A stretch of 64,000 nt of DNA from Bdellovibrionales bacterium Ga0074137. Lineage in GTDB: Bacteria > Bdellovibrionota > Bdellovibrionia > Bdellovibrionales > JAMPXM01. The position numbers and the translations under genes are program-made. Of the stretch, positions 1-8,284 are shown one piece after another (within the stretch, counting starts at the first letter, position 1; each line of letters starts with the position of its first letter). The notes under the pieces are model-generated. The model worked only from the letters and a program-made list of their open reading frames with translations. It had not been told where the DNA came from and searched no databases. The DNA lies in assembly GCA_001464715.1 (NCBI GenBank), contig LNDT01000028.1, positions 19,772 to 83,771 on the forward strand, in the 5' to 3' direction.

Positions 1-659
1 GTGTGGAAGACTAATATTCCACGTTGTCCCATCCAGCGGCGAATTTCGCTTTGGACTTTTTCTGCGGAGGCAAGATCCCACGCGCGAACCAAAACTCGGT
101 AGCCTCCATCGGCGTCGTCGGTGGCGCAGGCCCAGTGATAGCCTGCCGAGAAAGAACTTCCGTCAGGGCTTGTGCGGGCGACGATAGCATCGTTGCGCCC
201 GGTCGGGTCCGTCTGGCGCCACCGCCACGCCAAAGTTTCGGCGGGTTTATAGTTCGTCAGGTCTTCGTGATGAGGCCGGAGGCGGCAGTGCCCAGAGTAG
301 TCCGGCGCTGCCAAATGCGGGGCTTCTCGTAGCCGCAGCAGGCTCTCAAGGACATCTTTCCGCGAGCAATCGCACGGGTAAATAAGGCCGTCGCGGCGTG
401 CTTTTTCAAAAAGTTCGAAATGTCTTTCGCTGTGTTCACTCTGAGTGACGATTTCGTCAGGGATGAGGTCCAGAGCTGCAAGGTCTTGAAGTTGCCGCGC
501 GCGAAATTCATTTTTCACTCGCGCAGTATCTATGTCTTCAATACGTAGGATCCAAGGCTCGTTCAAAATCTCCGCAATACGGTGGGAAACCCAAGCGGTT
601 CTTAGGTTCCCAATATGAAACAGGCCGGTCGGTGACGGTGCAAAACGAACGCCCTTCAA
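1..659 (-). CDS. gluQ: Glutamyl-Q tRNA(Asp) synthetase, partial (3' end outside window)
   Basis: Reading the minus strand from a TTG at 659-657 gives an open frame that runs off the left edge, so about 219 codons are present. It starts MKGVRFAPSPTGLFHIGN, the class I synthetase HIGH region of the GluRS family. About 100 residues in, a Cys-x-Cys pair and then Tyr-x3-Cys (PDYSGHC) match the zinc site that separates GluQ-RS from full-length GluRS. The family charges queuosine at position 34 of tRNA-Asp with glutamate and lacks the anticodon-binding half of GluRS. The TTG lies 4 bases after the trigger factor stop, so translation is probably coupled. The KMSKS-like region and C-terminus are not visible. 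Confidence 0.8.
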   Translation of the reverse strand, partial: MKGVRFAPSPTGLFHIGNLRTAWVSHRIAEILNEPWILRIEDIDTARVKNEFRARQLQDLAALDLIPDEIVTQSEHSERHFELFEKARRDGLIYPCDCSRKDVLESLLRLREAPHLAAPDYSGHCRLRPHHEDLTNYKPAETLAWRWRQTDPTGRNDAIVARTSPDGSSFSAGYHWACATDDADGGYRVLVRAWDLASAEKVQSEIRRWMGQRGILVFH

Positions 660-663
660 GGCG

Positions 664-2013
664 CTAGTTCTTGCCGTTTTCTTTTTCGTCTTTTTCGATC
701 TCTTCGCGCGTAACGTCTTTAACGTCCGCATTTGCGATCAACCAATCGACGACTTTGTCTTCCGTGATCTGGTAGCGAAGACGAGAAGCACGATCTTCGT
801 CGCCGTAGAATTCTTTGACTCGGGCAAGTTCAATTCCCGTTTGATTCGCATACTCTTCGAACTTTGCAGCGAGATCGGCGTCGGTCGCGCGAAGATTCTT
901 GTCGAGCGAAATTTTATCAAGCAGGAAGCTCGAGCGGATCATAAATGATGCTGTTTCCTCGAAGTCGCTGTCCCACTTGTCTTTGTACTCTTCAAACTGT
1001 TCTGCGCCCATGCCTTGGCTTTCCATGCGCTTTTTCAAGTCTTCAACCAAAGATTTTTTCTGCTCGGCCATCAGCGCTTTTGGCACGTCGACGGGGTTGT
1101 TTTCGACCAGAGTTTTCATGAGGCGACTTTTCGTTTCGTCGCGCACACGCTTTTCTTCGCGCTGAACATGGTCTTTGCGAATGGACTCTTTCAGGTGCTC
1201 TAAGGACTCGGTCTTGCCGCCTAAAGAGCGAGCAAATTCATCGTTGAGTTCGGGGAGATCTTTTTTCAAAAGTTTGTGGAGCGTCACTTTGAATGTAACT
1301 GGTTTTCCCGCGAGCTCGGCGACATGGTAGCCTTCAGGAAAGGCGACTTTAACCTCTTTGTCTGATCCGATGGCCATTCCTACGACGCCCTCTTCGAATC
1401 CAGGAATAAACATGTTCGATCCAAGCTCGAGCTCGTGACCTTCGGCCGAACCGTTTTCGAGTTCGCCAGTTTCCAGGAAACCCTTAAAGTCGAGAACAGC
1501 AATATCACCCATTTGGGCATTGCGATTTTCAAGAACCGGAACATTCACCGATCGGTTTTTGCGGATGTCTTCGAGCGCTTCGTCGATAAAAGTCGACTTC
1601 AATTCAAACTTCTCGCGCTTCAAAGGAAGCTTCTCGATTTTCTTCAAGGTGACGTTCGGGCGAATTTCAAACTCGGCAGTAAAGCCGAAATCCTTACCTT
1701 CATCGAGAGCATCGAATTCGATGGTCGGAAAGCTGACCGGGTCAAGGGCGTGTTCACGGAGCGCCGTCGAGTAGTACTTTTGTACGAGGTCATTGACGAC
1801 ATCTTGTTTCACGCGGTCGCCGTACATAGTTTTTACGGCCTTGATGGGGGCTTTGCCTTGGCGGAACCCTTTGATGGCGACGTGTTTTTGAATCGACTTG
1901 TAAGCGGTTTCAAAAGCCGCCTGAACTTCAGAGGCAGGCACTTGAATATTGAGCTTGCGCTCTAAAGTTGAAACCGTTTCGAGAGTGGTCTTCAGTTGCG
2001 TGGGCGTGTTCAT
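664..2013 (-). CDS. tig: Trigger factor, ribosome-bound chaperone and peptidyl-prolyl isomerase
   Basis: The 449-residue product has the trigger factor order: an N-terminal ribosome-binding domain with the GFRQGKAP signature near residue 50, a central FKBP-type isomerase domain (about 160-250, with GDIAVLDFKGF and FIPGFEEGVVGM), and a helical C-terminal chaperone domain ending in a charged Lys/Glu-rich tail. It meets nascent chains at the ribosome exit tunnel. The start ATG is preceded by AAGGGG. In many bacteria tig sits directly before clpP-clpX-lon. Here it is on the opposite strand from clpP, which begins about 8 kb away, and it is followed within 5 bases by the GluQ-RS gene. Confidence 0.95.
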   Translation of the reverse strand: MNTPTQLKTTLETVSTLERKLNIQVPASEVQAAFETAYKSIQKHVAIKGFRQGKAPIKAVKTMYGDRVKQDVVNDLVQKYYSTALREHALDPVSFPTIEFDALDEGKDFGFTAEFEIRPNVTLKKIEKLPLKREKFELKSTFIDEALEDIRKNRSVNVPVLENRNAQMGDIAVLDFKGFLETGELENGSAEGHELELGSNMFIPGFEEGVVGMAIGSDKEVKVAFPEGYHVAELAGKPVTFKVTLHKLLKKDLPELNDEFARSLGGKTESLEHLKESIRKDHVQREEKRVRDETKSRLMKTLVENNPVDVPKALMAEQKKSLVEDLKKRMESQGMGAEQFEEYKDKWDSDFEETASFMIRSSFLLDKISLDKNLRATDADLAAKFEEYANQTGIELARVKEFYGDEDRASRLRYQITEDKVVDWLIANADVKDVTREEIEKDEKENGKN

Positions 2014-2139
2014 AAAAAAGAATCCCCTTTTCCGGGTAAATCATCGAGTCATGTCAATTTGTGTCAAGGGTTCAAATCAGTGGCGCAGTGATAAGAAAAA
2101 CGTCTAGAAAAGTCTAATGATTTCGACGAGAGGCCCTCT

Positions 2140-3096
2140 TTGAGTGAACCGCGTACAGTCGCCTCTTCGGGCGGATTCATAGCCCGGCCGTTTATCTTCG
2201 TTTCTGGCAAAGGTGGCGTCGGGAAATCTCTTGTAGCGGCGGCTTTGGCGGCCGCCTCAGCTCGAAATGGCCGTAAAACCCTCCTCGTGGAAACCGGAGA
2301 TCGATCTTACTTTAAAGACTTTCTAGAGCTACCAGCGGTGGATCACAGCCCGCGGGCGTCGGGCCTAGGGTTTGATGTTGCCGTCTGGAGCGGTGAGAGC
2401 TGTCTTCGTGAGTATGTTTTGCACCTTTTGAAGCTCGAGAGGCTTTATAAGCTGTTTTTTGAAAACAAAGTGATGCGCGCTCTGGTCAACGTGGCCCCGG
2501 GTCTGTCTGAAATCGCGATCCTTGGAAAAATCACTTCAGGCGTTCGCAAAGTTGGGCCGCCTCTAAAGTACGACACAATTGTGATCGATATGCCAGCGAC
2601 CGGTCATGCTCTCGCCATGTTTCGGGCGCCAGGTGGAATGGCCGAGGCGATACAGATCGGTCCCATTGCGCTTCATTCTGGCGAAATCGATAAGCTCCTT
2701 CGCCATCGAGAATCGTCGGCGCTGGTAATTGTAAGTCTCCTGGAAGAGCTGCCCGTGGCGGAGACCAAAGAATTTTCCCAGGCTGTTTCTAAAGAGTTCG
2801 GAATGCCGATCAGGGTTGTCGCCAACCGAAAGCTGGACGTGGATCTGACGCTGACTGAACTCGAAGAGTTGCGATCGGTGAAAGCTGGAGAGTTTTCCGA
2901 GTACGCTGGCGGCCTTGCGAACGTTGTTCGTGTGCAAAGCGAACAGCTTGAAGTTCTTCGCCAGTCTGTTCGTTCCGAAGAAAACGAGCCGGTAGACGCG
3001 GGCCTTACTGTGATTCCGCGGATGTTTTCGATGGAACCCAAGCAAATGATTCTCAAAGCTGAGGAGGCCTTACGGGCGCTTTGGACGAGCTCTTAA
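2140..3096 (+). CDS. ArsA/GET3-family ATPase (first of a pair)
   Basis: This 318-residue protein begins at TTG and carries a deviant Walker A motif with the signature lysine (SGKGGVGKS, about residues 23-31), placing it in the ArsA/GET3/MinD class of dimeric P-loop ATPases. A later DMPATGHAL stretch is typical of the family switch region. Relatives move metalloids or tail-anchored membrane proteins; in myxobacteria ArsA-like ATPases have been linked to gliding. No arsenic genes are nearby, so arsenic export is unlikely. Its last 16 bases overlap the next ATPase gene, which suggests the two are made together and may form a heterodimer. The substrate is unknown. Confidence 0.8.
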   Translation: MSEPRTVASSGGFIARPFIFVSGKGGVGKSLVAAALAAASARNGRKTLLVETGDRSYFKDFLELPAVDHSPRASGLGFDVAVWSGESCLREYVLHLLKLERLYKLFFENKVMRALVNVAPGLSEIAILGKITSGVRKVGPPLKYDTIVIDMPATGHALAMFRAPGGMAEAIQIGPIALHSGEIDKLLRHRESSALVIVSLLEELPVAETKEFSQAVSKEFGMPIRVVANRKLDVDLTLTELEELRSVKAGEFSEYAGGLANVVRVQSEQLEVLRQSVRSEENEPVDAGLTVIPRMFSMEPKQMILKAEEALRALWTSS

Positions 3097-4205
3097 AAAA
3101 ACACAAAGTGATTGTGTGTGTAGGGTCGGGAGGCGTCGGAAAAACAACGATGTCGGCCGCTCTTGCTATTCGCGCGCGGCAATTGGAGTTGCGTACACTT
3201 GTTATCACTGTCGATCCGGCGAAGCGTCTTGCGACGGCGATGGGCCTTGATCTCACCGGGATTGAAGAGCGCGTGGTTCCCAATCTTTCGGGAGTGACAA
3301 CCAAAGGCGTTCTTTCGGCGGCCATCATCGATTCAAAAAAAACTTTTGATGCGTTTGTGATGAAACATTCCACCGACCCCGAGCTTGTTCGAAAGCTTGC
3401 AAAGAATCGTTTGTATCAGCAGCTTTCGACGACTCTTTCTGGGTCGCAGGAATTCACGTCGCTCGAGCGACTTCTTCAGGCCGTTGAAAGCAACGCCTAT
3501 GACCTCGTGATTCTCGACACTCCGCCCACGCAACATGCTATCGATTTTCTGTCGGCACCCGAGCGTATCCGAAATCTTTTTCAAGATACGATTACGAAGT
3601 GGTTCATGAACCCTGGCGAAAACTCGGGATTTCTGGCTTCGAGTTTTAAGGGGCAGGGGTTGATCGGCGCTTTAATTGGTCGAGGCACGCGTGTCGCGCT
3701 GAAGTCTTTAGAGGTCCTAACGGGGGCTCGTTTCATTGACGAATTGATCGATTTTTTTCAGTCCGTCCAATCCATTCAGAAAACTCTCCGCGACCGCACA
3801 GAGAAGATAAATCAAATCTTGATGTCCAAAGACGCGACTTTTTTTCTTGTCACAAGTTTCGACGCGGCCAAGTTGGTTGAAGCTCGACACTTGAGTGGTC
3901 ACCTCGATCGGTACGGCTATAATCTTGGAGCCTGTATCCTCAACCGTGCGTTTCCGGAAAGTCTTCCGGACCTTGAGAATCTCAAGCTTCAAATTCCCGA
4001 GTATCTACAGCCCGCGGCCGGCCGACTCGTCGCATTCCATACTCGCGTCAAGAATGATCACGAGCAGCGTTTTAAACTGTTCAGAGATTTCGAGGAGAAG
4101 ATCGATTCAAAGGTCATCGTTGTTCGGGTTCCCGAGTATCGCGATGACTTGTTTGGCCTTGAAGATCTGGAGTCTTTGGCGCGATTCTTAGGGGCATCGA
4201 CGTAA
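3081..4205 (+). CDS. ArsA/GET3-family ATPase (second of a pair)
   Basis: This 374-residue ATPase starts at a TTG inside the end of the preceding ATPase gene. Walker A reads GSGGVGKTT (about residues 15-23): the catalytic P-loop lysine is present but the upstream signature lysine of MinD/ArsA proteins is replaced by serine, unlike its partner. VDPAKRLATAMGLD and LDTPPTQHA follow, as in the ArsA-like group found in actinobacteria and deltaproteobacteria. The unequal P-loops suggest the paired proteins are not interchangeable. A lipoprotein and a multispanning membrane protein follow directly, so a job at the envelope is a reasonable inference. The actual client is unknown. Confidence 0.8.
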   Translation: MDELLKKHKVIVCVGSGGVGKTTMSAALAIRARQLELRTLVITVDPAKRLATAMGLDLTGIEERVVPNLSGVTTKGVLSAAIIDSKKTFDAFVMKHSTDPELVRKLAKNRLYQQLSTTLSGSQEFTSLERLLQAVESNAYDLVILDTPPTQHAIDFLSAPERIRNLFQDTITKWFMNPGENSGFLASSFKGQGLIGALIGRGTRVALKSLEVLTGARFIDELIDFFQSVQSIQKTLRDRTEKINQILMSKDATFFLVTSFDAAKLVEARHLSGHLDRYGYNLGACILNRAFPESLPDLENLKLQIPEYLQPAAGRLVAFHTRVKNDHEQRFKLFRDFEEKIDSKVIVVRVPEYRDDLFGLEDLESLARFLGAST

Positions 4206-4232
4206 CGGGTGAGCATCGAGGAGAATCAATCC

Positions 4233-5399
4233 ATGTTTAAAAAACTGGTCGTGTGTGTTTTTGCGATGCTGTTGCTTGAGGGCTGCGCAACGTTCAGCAG
4301 TGCGGGCCGAGGTCGTCCGGGCGTTCACCAAACGGTTCGCCGTGTTTTGGGATATCCAGAGGATCCCTACTTGAGTCCGATTCCGGAGGCGCCGGCGGCC
4401 TACCGGGCGGCGTTTGAAAAATTGGAAGCTCGAGACTATGAAGCTTCGGTTTTGGGATTTTCTACTTTTTTGCGCGATCAACCATCCACTAACTGGACGC
4501 TGGCCGCACTTTTCAATTGGGGACGGGCCCTTGAGTCCCAGGGAAAATTTCAAGAAGCTGCCACCAAGTACCAGCAGACCGCCGAGACGGGCCGAAAAAC
4601 ACCGAAGCTTCAAGGTCTCGCGCTTCTGAGGCTTGCTGTCGTACTTGAGGCGCTGGGCGAGGATGCCCGAAGCTTGGCGGCGCTCAAAGATGCGGAACGT
4701 CGCGCGGCCAAAATGTCGCCCGAAGTGGCGCAGACCGAGCTTCCCGCAAGACTTGCGGCCGCCTACGCGCGCGAAGGAAACTTCGCGGAAGCTGAAAAAT
4801 ATTTTTCAATGGCGGATCGGCAGCTGGCAAGTCTACGCGCGGGCGTCGCTAAAGATGAGCGTCCCGAGTGGCTCCCTCGAATTCTCTACGCGATGGGGCA
4901 TCGACCAATTTCGGTGGTGGAGTGGGACCGGTTTGATTCGAGTCTGATTCCGCTCGAGCGCGGACAAATTTATTTGCTTCAGTCGGCCGAGCTTGCAGTT
5001 GAACCATGGGCCACAGAAGCCGCTGATGAATTGATTGCGGCTTACACGGCGCTTCGAAAATCAATCGACTCCGCACCGGTTCCGGCATCCTCCGAAATTA
5101 TTATTGCTGCTCGCGAGCAGCAGAGGCTTCGGTGGGAGCGGCTCGTTCGGCTTTCTGACGCCATCGCAAGTCTGAAAGTTCTCTTTGTGAATGAAATTCG
5201 AAATTCGTCACCCGAAGATTCTCAGATTCGCCGGGTCACCGAATTTGCGGCCGAGTTCGAGGAGAATTTGCAGTCGACGCTCATGCTCGAGCGTCCGGTT
5301 GGACAAGACGGCACGCCAGATTCGCGAGAGAGAAAAGAAAACTCTCGTGCCCGGACCGTCAACCCGAAGCCAGCATTCCCTGGCGAAGGGGGCGAATGA
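4233..5399 (+). CDS. TPR-repeat lipoprotein
   Basis: The start was placed at the ATG preceded by GAGGAG at 4219-4224 rather than at an upstream GTG, because this gives a compact lipoprotein signal: MFKKL, a hydrophobic run and the lipobox LLEGC with the modified cysteine at residue 18. The mature part holds several degenerate TPR-like helical pairs (about residues 60-220; for example ALFNWGRALESQGKFQEAATKYQQ and AAYAREGNFAEAEKYF), a protein-protein interaction scaffold. It is probably anchored in a membrane facing the periplasm. The gene lies 28 bases after the ATPase pair and overlaps the next gene by 4 bases, so it is likely part of one operon. The function is otherwise unknown. Confidence 0.75.
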   Translation: MFKKLVVCVFAMLLLEGCATFSSAGRGRPGVHQTVRRVLGYPEDPYLSPIPEAPAAYRAAFEKLEARDYEASVLGFSTFLRDQPSTNWTLAALFNWGRALESQGKFQEAATKYQQTAETGRKTPKLQGLALLRLAVVLEALGEDARSLAALKDAERRAAKMSPEVAQTELPARLAAAYAREGNFAEAEKYFSMADRQLASLRAGVAKDERPEWLPRILYAMGHRPISVVEWDRFDSSLIPLERGQIYLLQSAELAVEPWATEAADELIAAYTALRKSIDSAPVPASSEIIIAAREQQRLRWERLVRLSDAIASLKVLFVNEIRNSSPEDSQIRRVTEFAAEFEENLQSTLMLERPVGQDGTPDSRERKENSRARTVNPKPAFPGEGGE

Positions 5400-6160
5400 C
5401 AGAGTTTCTTTTGGGGCTATCGGCCCCTTTTGCCGGTATCCACCGACTGATTTTCGATTCGAGACTTCGCGCTCTTGCAGTTGTTCCACTTTTGATCTCA
5501 TTGGTCGCCGGAACAATTCTCACGGTTCTTGGAATTTATGGTCTGACATTTTTAATTGGCTCCGTGGTCACACAACTGGGAATTTTCTGGGCTCTTGAAC
5601 CCGGTGGATTCTTGATGCTGGTTCTCACGATTTTTCTTTGGCCCCTGGGGCTGCTCTTGATGGGCGTCGGTGTTTACATGGCGATTCGTTTGATCGCAGC
5701 GCCGTTCTATTCTTACTTGGCCGAGAAAACATTGGTGAAACTTGGAACTCGAACGGATCGGCCGTTTGTTCTCAGTGAGTGGCTTTGGATCACACTGCGA
5801 ATGCTTCTTGTTAGTCTTGTGAAGTCTCTAATTTTTGGCGCGGCGGGTCTCGTGCTGTTCGTTTTTTCTTTTATTCCAGGTTTGAACATACTTGCCACAA
5901 TTGGATTCGTGCACATGTTAGCGTTTGATATTTCGGATTATGGATTCGAAGCGCTTGAATGGCCCTTGTCGCGTCGATTTCAGCACGTGAGACGGAATCT
6001 TTCGACGTACACAGGCTTGGCCTGCGGCTTGGGCTTAGCGATGTTGATACCAGGTTTGAACTTGGTTTTGTTGCCGGCAGCCGTTGTTGGCGCCAGTGAG
6101 ACTTTGCACAGGACTTTGGCGCGAGAAAACGGGCGAACGACGGGCCAAAGCGCAACCTAA
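5396..6160 (+). CDS. EI24/CysZ-family inner-membrane protein
   Basis: The 254-residue product has about four to six hydrophobic segments (near residues 25-55, 70-105, 135-175 and 205-235) with the pattern of the EI24 family (PF07264), which includes CysZ. The characteristic stretch RLIAAPFYSYLAEK lies in the middle and an FIPGLNILATIGFVHMLAFD region follows. CysZ is a sulfate permease, but many family members in non-enteric bacteria have no proven role, so sulfate uptake should not be assumed. An ATGA overlap couples it to the TPR lipoprotein. The next gene makes gamma-glutamylcysteine, a cysteine-consuming step, which is at least compatible with a sulfur link. Confidence 0.75.
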   Translation: MTEFLLGLSAPFAGIHRLIFDSRLRALAVVPLLISLVAGTILTVLGIYGLTFLIGSVVTQLGIFWALEPGGFLMLVLTIFLWPLGLLLMGVGVYMAIRLIAAPFYSYLAEKTLVKLGTRTDRPFVLSEWLWITLRMLLVSLVKSLIFGAAGLVLFVFSFIPGLNILATIGFVHMLAFDISDYGFEALEWPLSRRFQHVRRNLSTYTGLACGLGLAMLIPGLNLVLLPAAVVGASETLHRTLARENGRTTGQSAT

Positions 6161-6185
6161 TTTAGTTTTCAGCAAGGGGATTTTT

Positions 6186-7469
6186 TTGACCAATCTATCG
6201 GAAACTCTGCGTGGATCGCAAAATGATTTGGTTCACCGTTCGATCGTTCGCCACCTCGACGAAGTGTCTCAGTGGTTTGAAAAACAACGGGCGGGTGTCG
6301 ATCTGCCGTTTTACTCGAGTTATGATATCCGCGACTCCGGTCACAAAGTGGCCAATGTCGATGCGAACATTTATCCCGCAGGCTTTAATAATATTTGCGC
6401 CACGGATCGGGAAAATGCGCCGCCTCTGGTTCGTTATTATCTGGATCGATACTATCGACCGGGTATGACAAAGTTGATGCTCATCACTGAAGAGCACACG
6501 AACAACCCATACTACTGGGACAATGTTTTTACATTGCGCGAGATCTTGCGCGGCGCAGGCCTTGAAGTTTGTGTCGCCATCCCGCGCCTGGCGACAGAGC
6601 GAGCGACAATGACGACGGCATCAGGACGCCAGGTCGAAGTCGTTTCTGCGTCAGTAACGGATGGCGAGATTAAGTGTTCTTGTTTCCAGCCGGACTTGGT
6701 CGTATCGAACAACGATTTTTCAGAGTTCTACGAAGAGTGGGGCGAATCTATTTCCACCGACTTGAATCCGCCGCGTGAACTTGGTTGGTGGCAGCGAAAG
6801 AAGTCAAACTACTTCGATCACTACAACAGTTTGTCCACAGAGTTCGCTAAAATTATCGATGTCGATCCGTGGACTCTAACAGTTGAGACCGAGCTCTTTT
6901 CGCACTTCGATATGTCGGACGAGAAAAGCAAAACGGATCTCGCCGAGCGCGTGCAAAAAATGTTGGATCGGATCCGCAAACAACACGAAGCTCGCAAAAT
7001 AACGGACGACCCTGTGGTCTTCGTGAAAAACAATGCAGGTACTTACGGGCTCGCGGTGATGCGTGTCACTTCCGGCGATGACATTATGAAACTGAACAAC
7101 CGTGCGCGGACGAAAATGAAAGCCGCAAAGGGCGGCCGCGACGTTGAAGAGGTCATTATCCAAGAAGGCATTCCGTCGGTCGTTCAGGCCGCCGGAGTAA
7201 CGGCCGAGCCGACTCTGTATCTTTTTGGCTGCCAATTAGCCGGAGGGTTTTTGCGAACGCACTCTGAAAAAGGGCCCACCGAATCGCTCAACAGTCCGGG
7301 AGCCGTCTACAAACGGCTCTGCGTTTCCGATTTAAAAATTTCTATCGAAGGTCACCCGCTTGAGAATGTGTACGGATGGGTGTCGCGACTTGGAGTGCTG
7401 GCGATTGGACGAGAAGCAAAACAGATGGGCGTGGTTTACAACGGTTACCATCGCGCACCACAGGCTTGA
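6186..7469 (+). CDS. gshA: Glutamate--cysteine ligase, Acidithiobacillus type
   Basis: The start is a TTG at 6186, eight bases or so after CAAGGGG. The frame is open further upstream, but that part overlaps the previous gene and looks unlike the family. The 427-residue protein resembles the TIGR02049 group of gamma-glutamylcysteine synthetases: the N-terminal block with YDIRDSGHKVANVDANIYP and AGFNNIC, LITEEHTNN, and a central VFVKNNAGTYGLAVM nucleotide-binding stretch. It would make gamma-glutamylcysteine, the first step to glutathione. No gshB is visible nearby. A glutathione S-transferase gene at about 40 kb suggests that the thiol is used. Confidence 0.8.
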   Translation: MTNLSETLRGSQNDLVHRSIVRHLDEVSQWFEKQRAGVDLPFYSSYDIRDSGHKVANVDANIYPAGFNNICATDRENAPPLVRYYLDRYYRPGMTKLMLITEEHTNNPYYWDNVFTLREILRGAGLEVCVAIPRLATERATMTTASGRQVEVVSASVTDGEIKCSCFQPDLVVSNNDFSEFYEEWGESISTDLNPPRELGWWQRKKSNYFDHYNSLSTEFAKIIDVDPWTLTVETELFSHFDMSDEKSKTDLAERVQKMLDRIRKQHEARKITDDPVVFVKNNAGTYGLAVMRVTSGDDIMKLNNRARTKMKAAKGGRDVEEVIIQEGIPSVVQAAGVTAEPTLYLFGCQLAGGFLRTHSEKGPTESLNSPGAVYKRLCVSDLKISIEGHPLENVYGWVSRLGVLAIGREAKQMGVVYNGYHRAPQA

Positions 7470-7489
7470 TCGGAAATCCGTCAGAAGTA

Positions 7490-8212
7490 TCAGTTAGCGA
7501 CGGGCCAGTGAATGACGAGCGGCTTTCGTTTGAGCTCGCGCATGTCGTTTTGATCGACGTGCACTTCTTGCGAGGGATCTGACTCGCGGTAAAGAGTTAC
7601 TTCTGTGACGGCCCATTTGCGGGGCCATTGATCCATCATGTGACTGAATTTATAAGACGTTCGTTCGACGCTTGCGAATGTCGCTTCGCCGTCCACGGCA
7701 CGACCCTCTGAAATTTCGGCGGCCGGAATGCGAATAGGTTCAGTGACGGAAAGGTCGCTCGAAGTTGCACAAGGCGCATTGATTTCCATCTCGGGCTTTT
7801 CCCCAGAGGAAGCCATGCCGTCCGCAACAAGTTTTACGCGTACGCGATCGTAGAAATCGCAGGCCAGCTGCCGCTGCCCTTCGTTGGATCGAATAATAAA
7901 CTGTCCGAATTCGATGCCAACAAAGTTTGGATCAGTTACGACTTGCGCCGCCGTCAGCAATCGTTTGCGTGAAGCCAGCATCAGCTCGGCTCCGTTCATG
8001 CGTGAGAAATCGAGGTCTTTTCGAATGGCCGCAGGAACGCGGCCAGAGAGGCCTTTAAGCTTGAGATCTGAGACATAAATCATCCCGTCCCAAGCACTGA
8101 CGCCGATATAAAAACCAAGACTGAGGAAAAGTCCGAAAGTAATGACGCCGCCCCAAAAAACCAGGTTCGGCGGCGATGCTATTTTTTGAGTCTTATTAGA
8201 TGTGTCGGACAT
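7490..8212 (-). CDS. Single-pass membrane protein of unknown function
   Basis: A 240-residue product that I do not recognise. A short polar N-terminus is followed by one strong hydrophobic segment (about residues 18-40) and then a mixed alpha/beta-looking soluble domain, probably periplasmic, containing two cysteines (in LACDFYD and NAPCATS) that could form a disulfide. It has the layout of an anchored periplasmic protein. The gene lies downstream of pepA on the same strand with 72 bases between them, a gap that holds a perfect inverted repeat. It converges with gshA. No catalytic motif is evident. Confidence 0.6.
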   Translation of the reverse strand: MSDTSNKTQKIASPPNLVFWGGVITFGLFLSLGFYIGVSAWDGMIYVSDLKLKGLSGRVPAAIRKDLDFSRMNGAELMLASRKRLLTAAQVVTDPNFVGIEFGQFIIRSNEGQRQLACDFYDRVRVKLVADGMASSGEKPEMEINAPCATSSDLSVTEPIRIPAAEISEGRAVDGEATFASVERTSYKFSHMMDQWPRKWAVTEVTLYRESDPSQEVHVDQNDMRELKRKPLVIHWPVAN

Positions 8213-8231
8213 CGGGCCTCCGCCTTTCCGG

Positions 8232-8258
8232 CGATATTCTTCTCTATATAGAATATCG
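8232..8258. repeat. 9-bp perfect inverted repeat between pepA and the membrane protein gene
   Basis: CGATATTCT at 8232-8240 and AGAATATCG at 8250-8258 are perfect complements separated by nine A/T-rich bases. It ends about 20 bases upstream of the downstream gene's start on the minus strand. There is no T-run after it on either strand, so it is more likely a regulatory hairpin, processing site or operator than a strong terminator. Confidence 0.5.
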
Positions 8259-8284
8259 GACTTTCGGGCGGAGTTCTTAAGACT

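Noticed and set aside
1435..1965. A 176-residue plus-strand frame inside tig
   Set aside because: It is a shadow of trigger factor.
2140..4205. Arsenite efflux ATPase ArsA
   Set aside because: No arsB, arsR or arsD nearby, metal-binding cysteines of ArsA are not evident, and the neighbours are envelope proteins.
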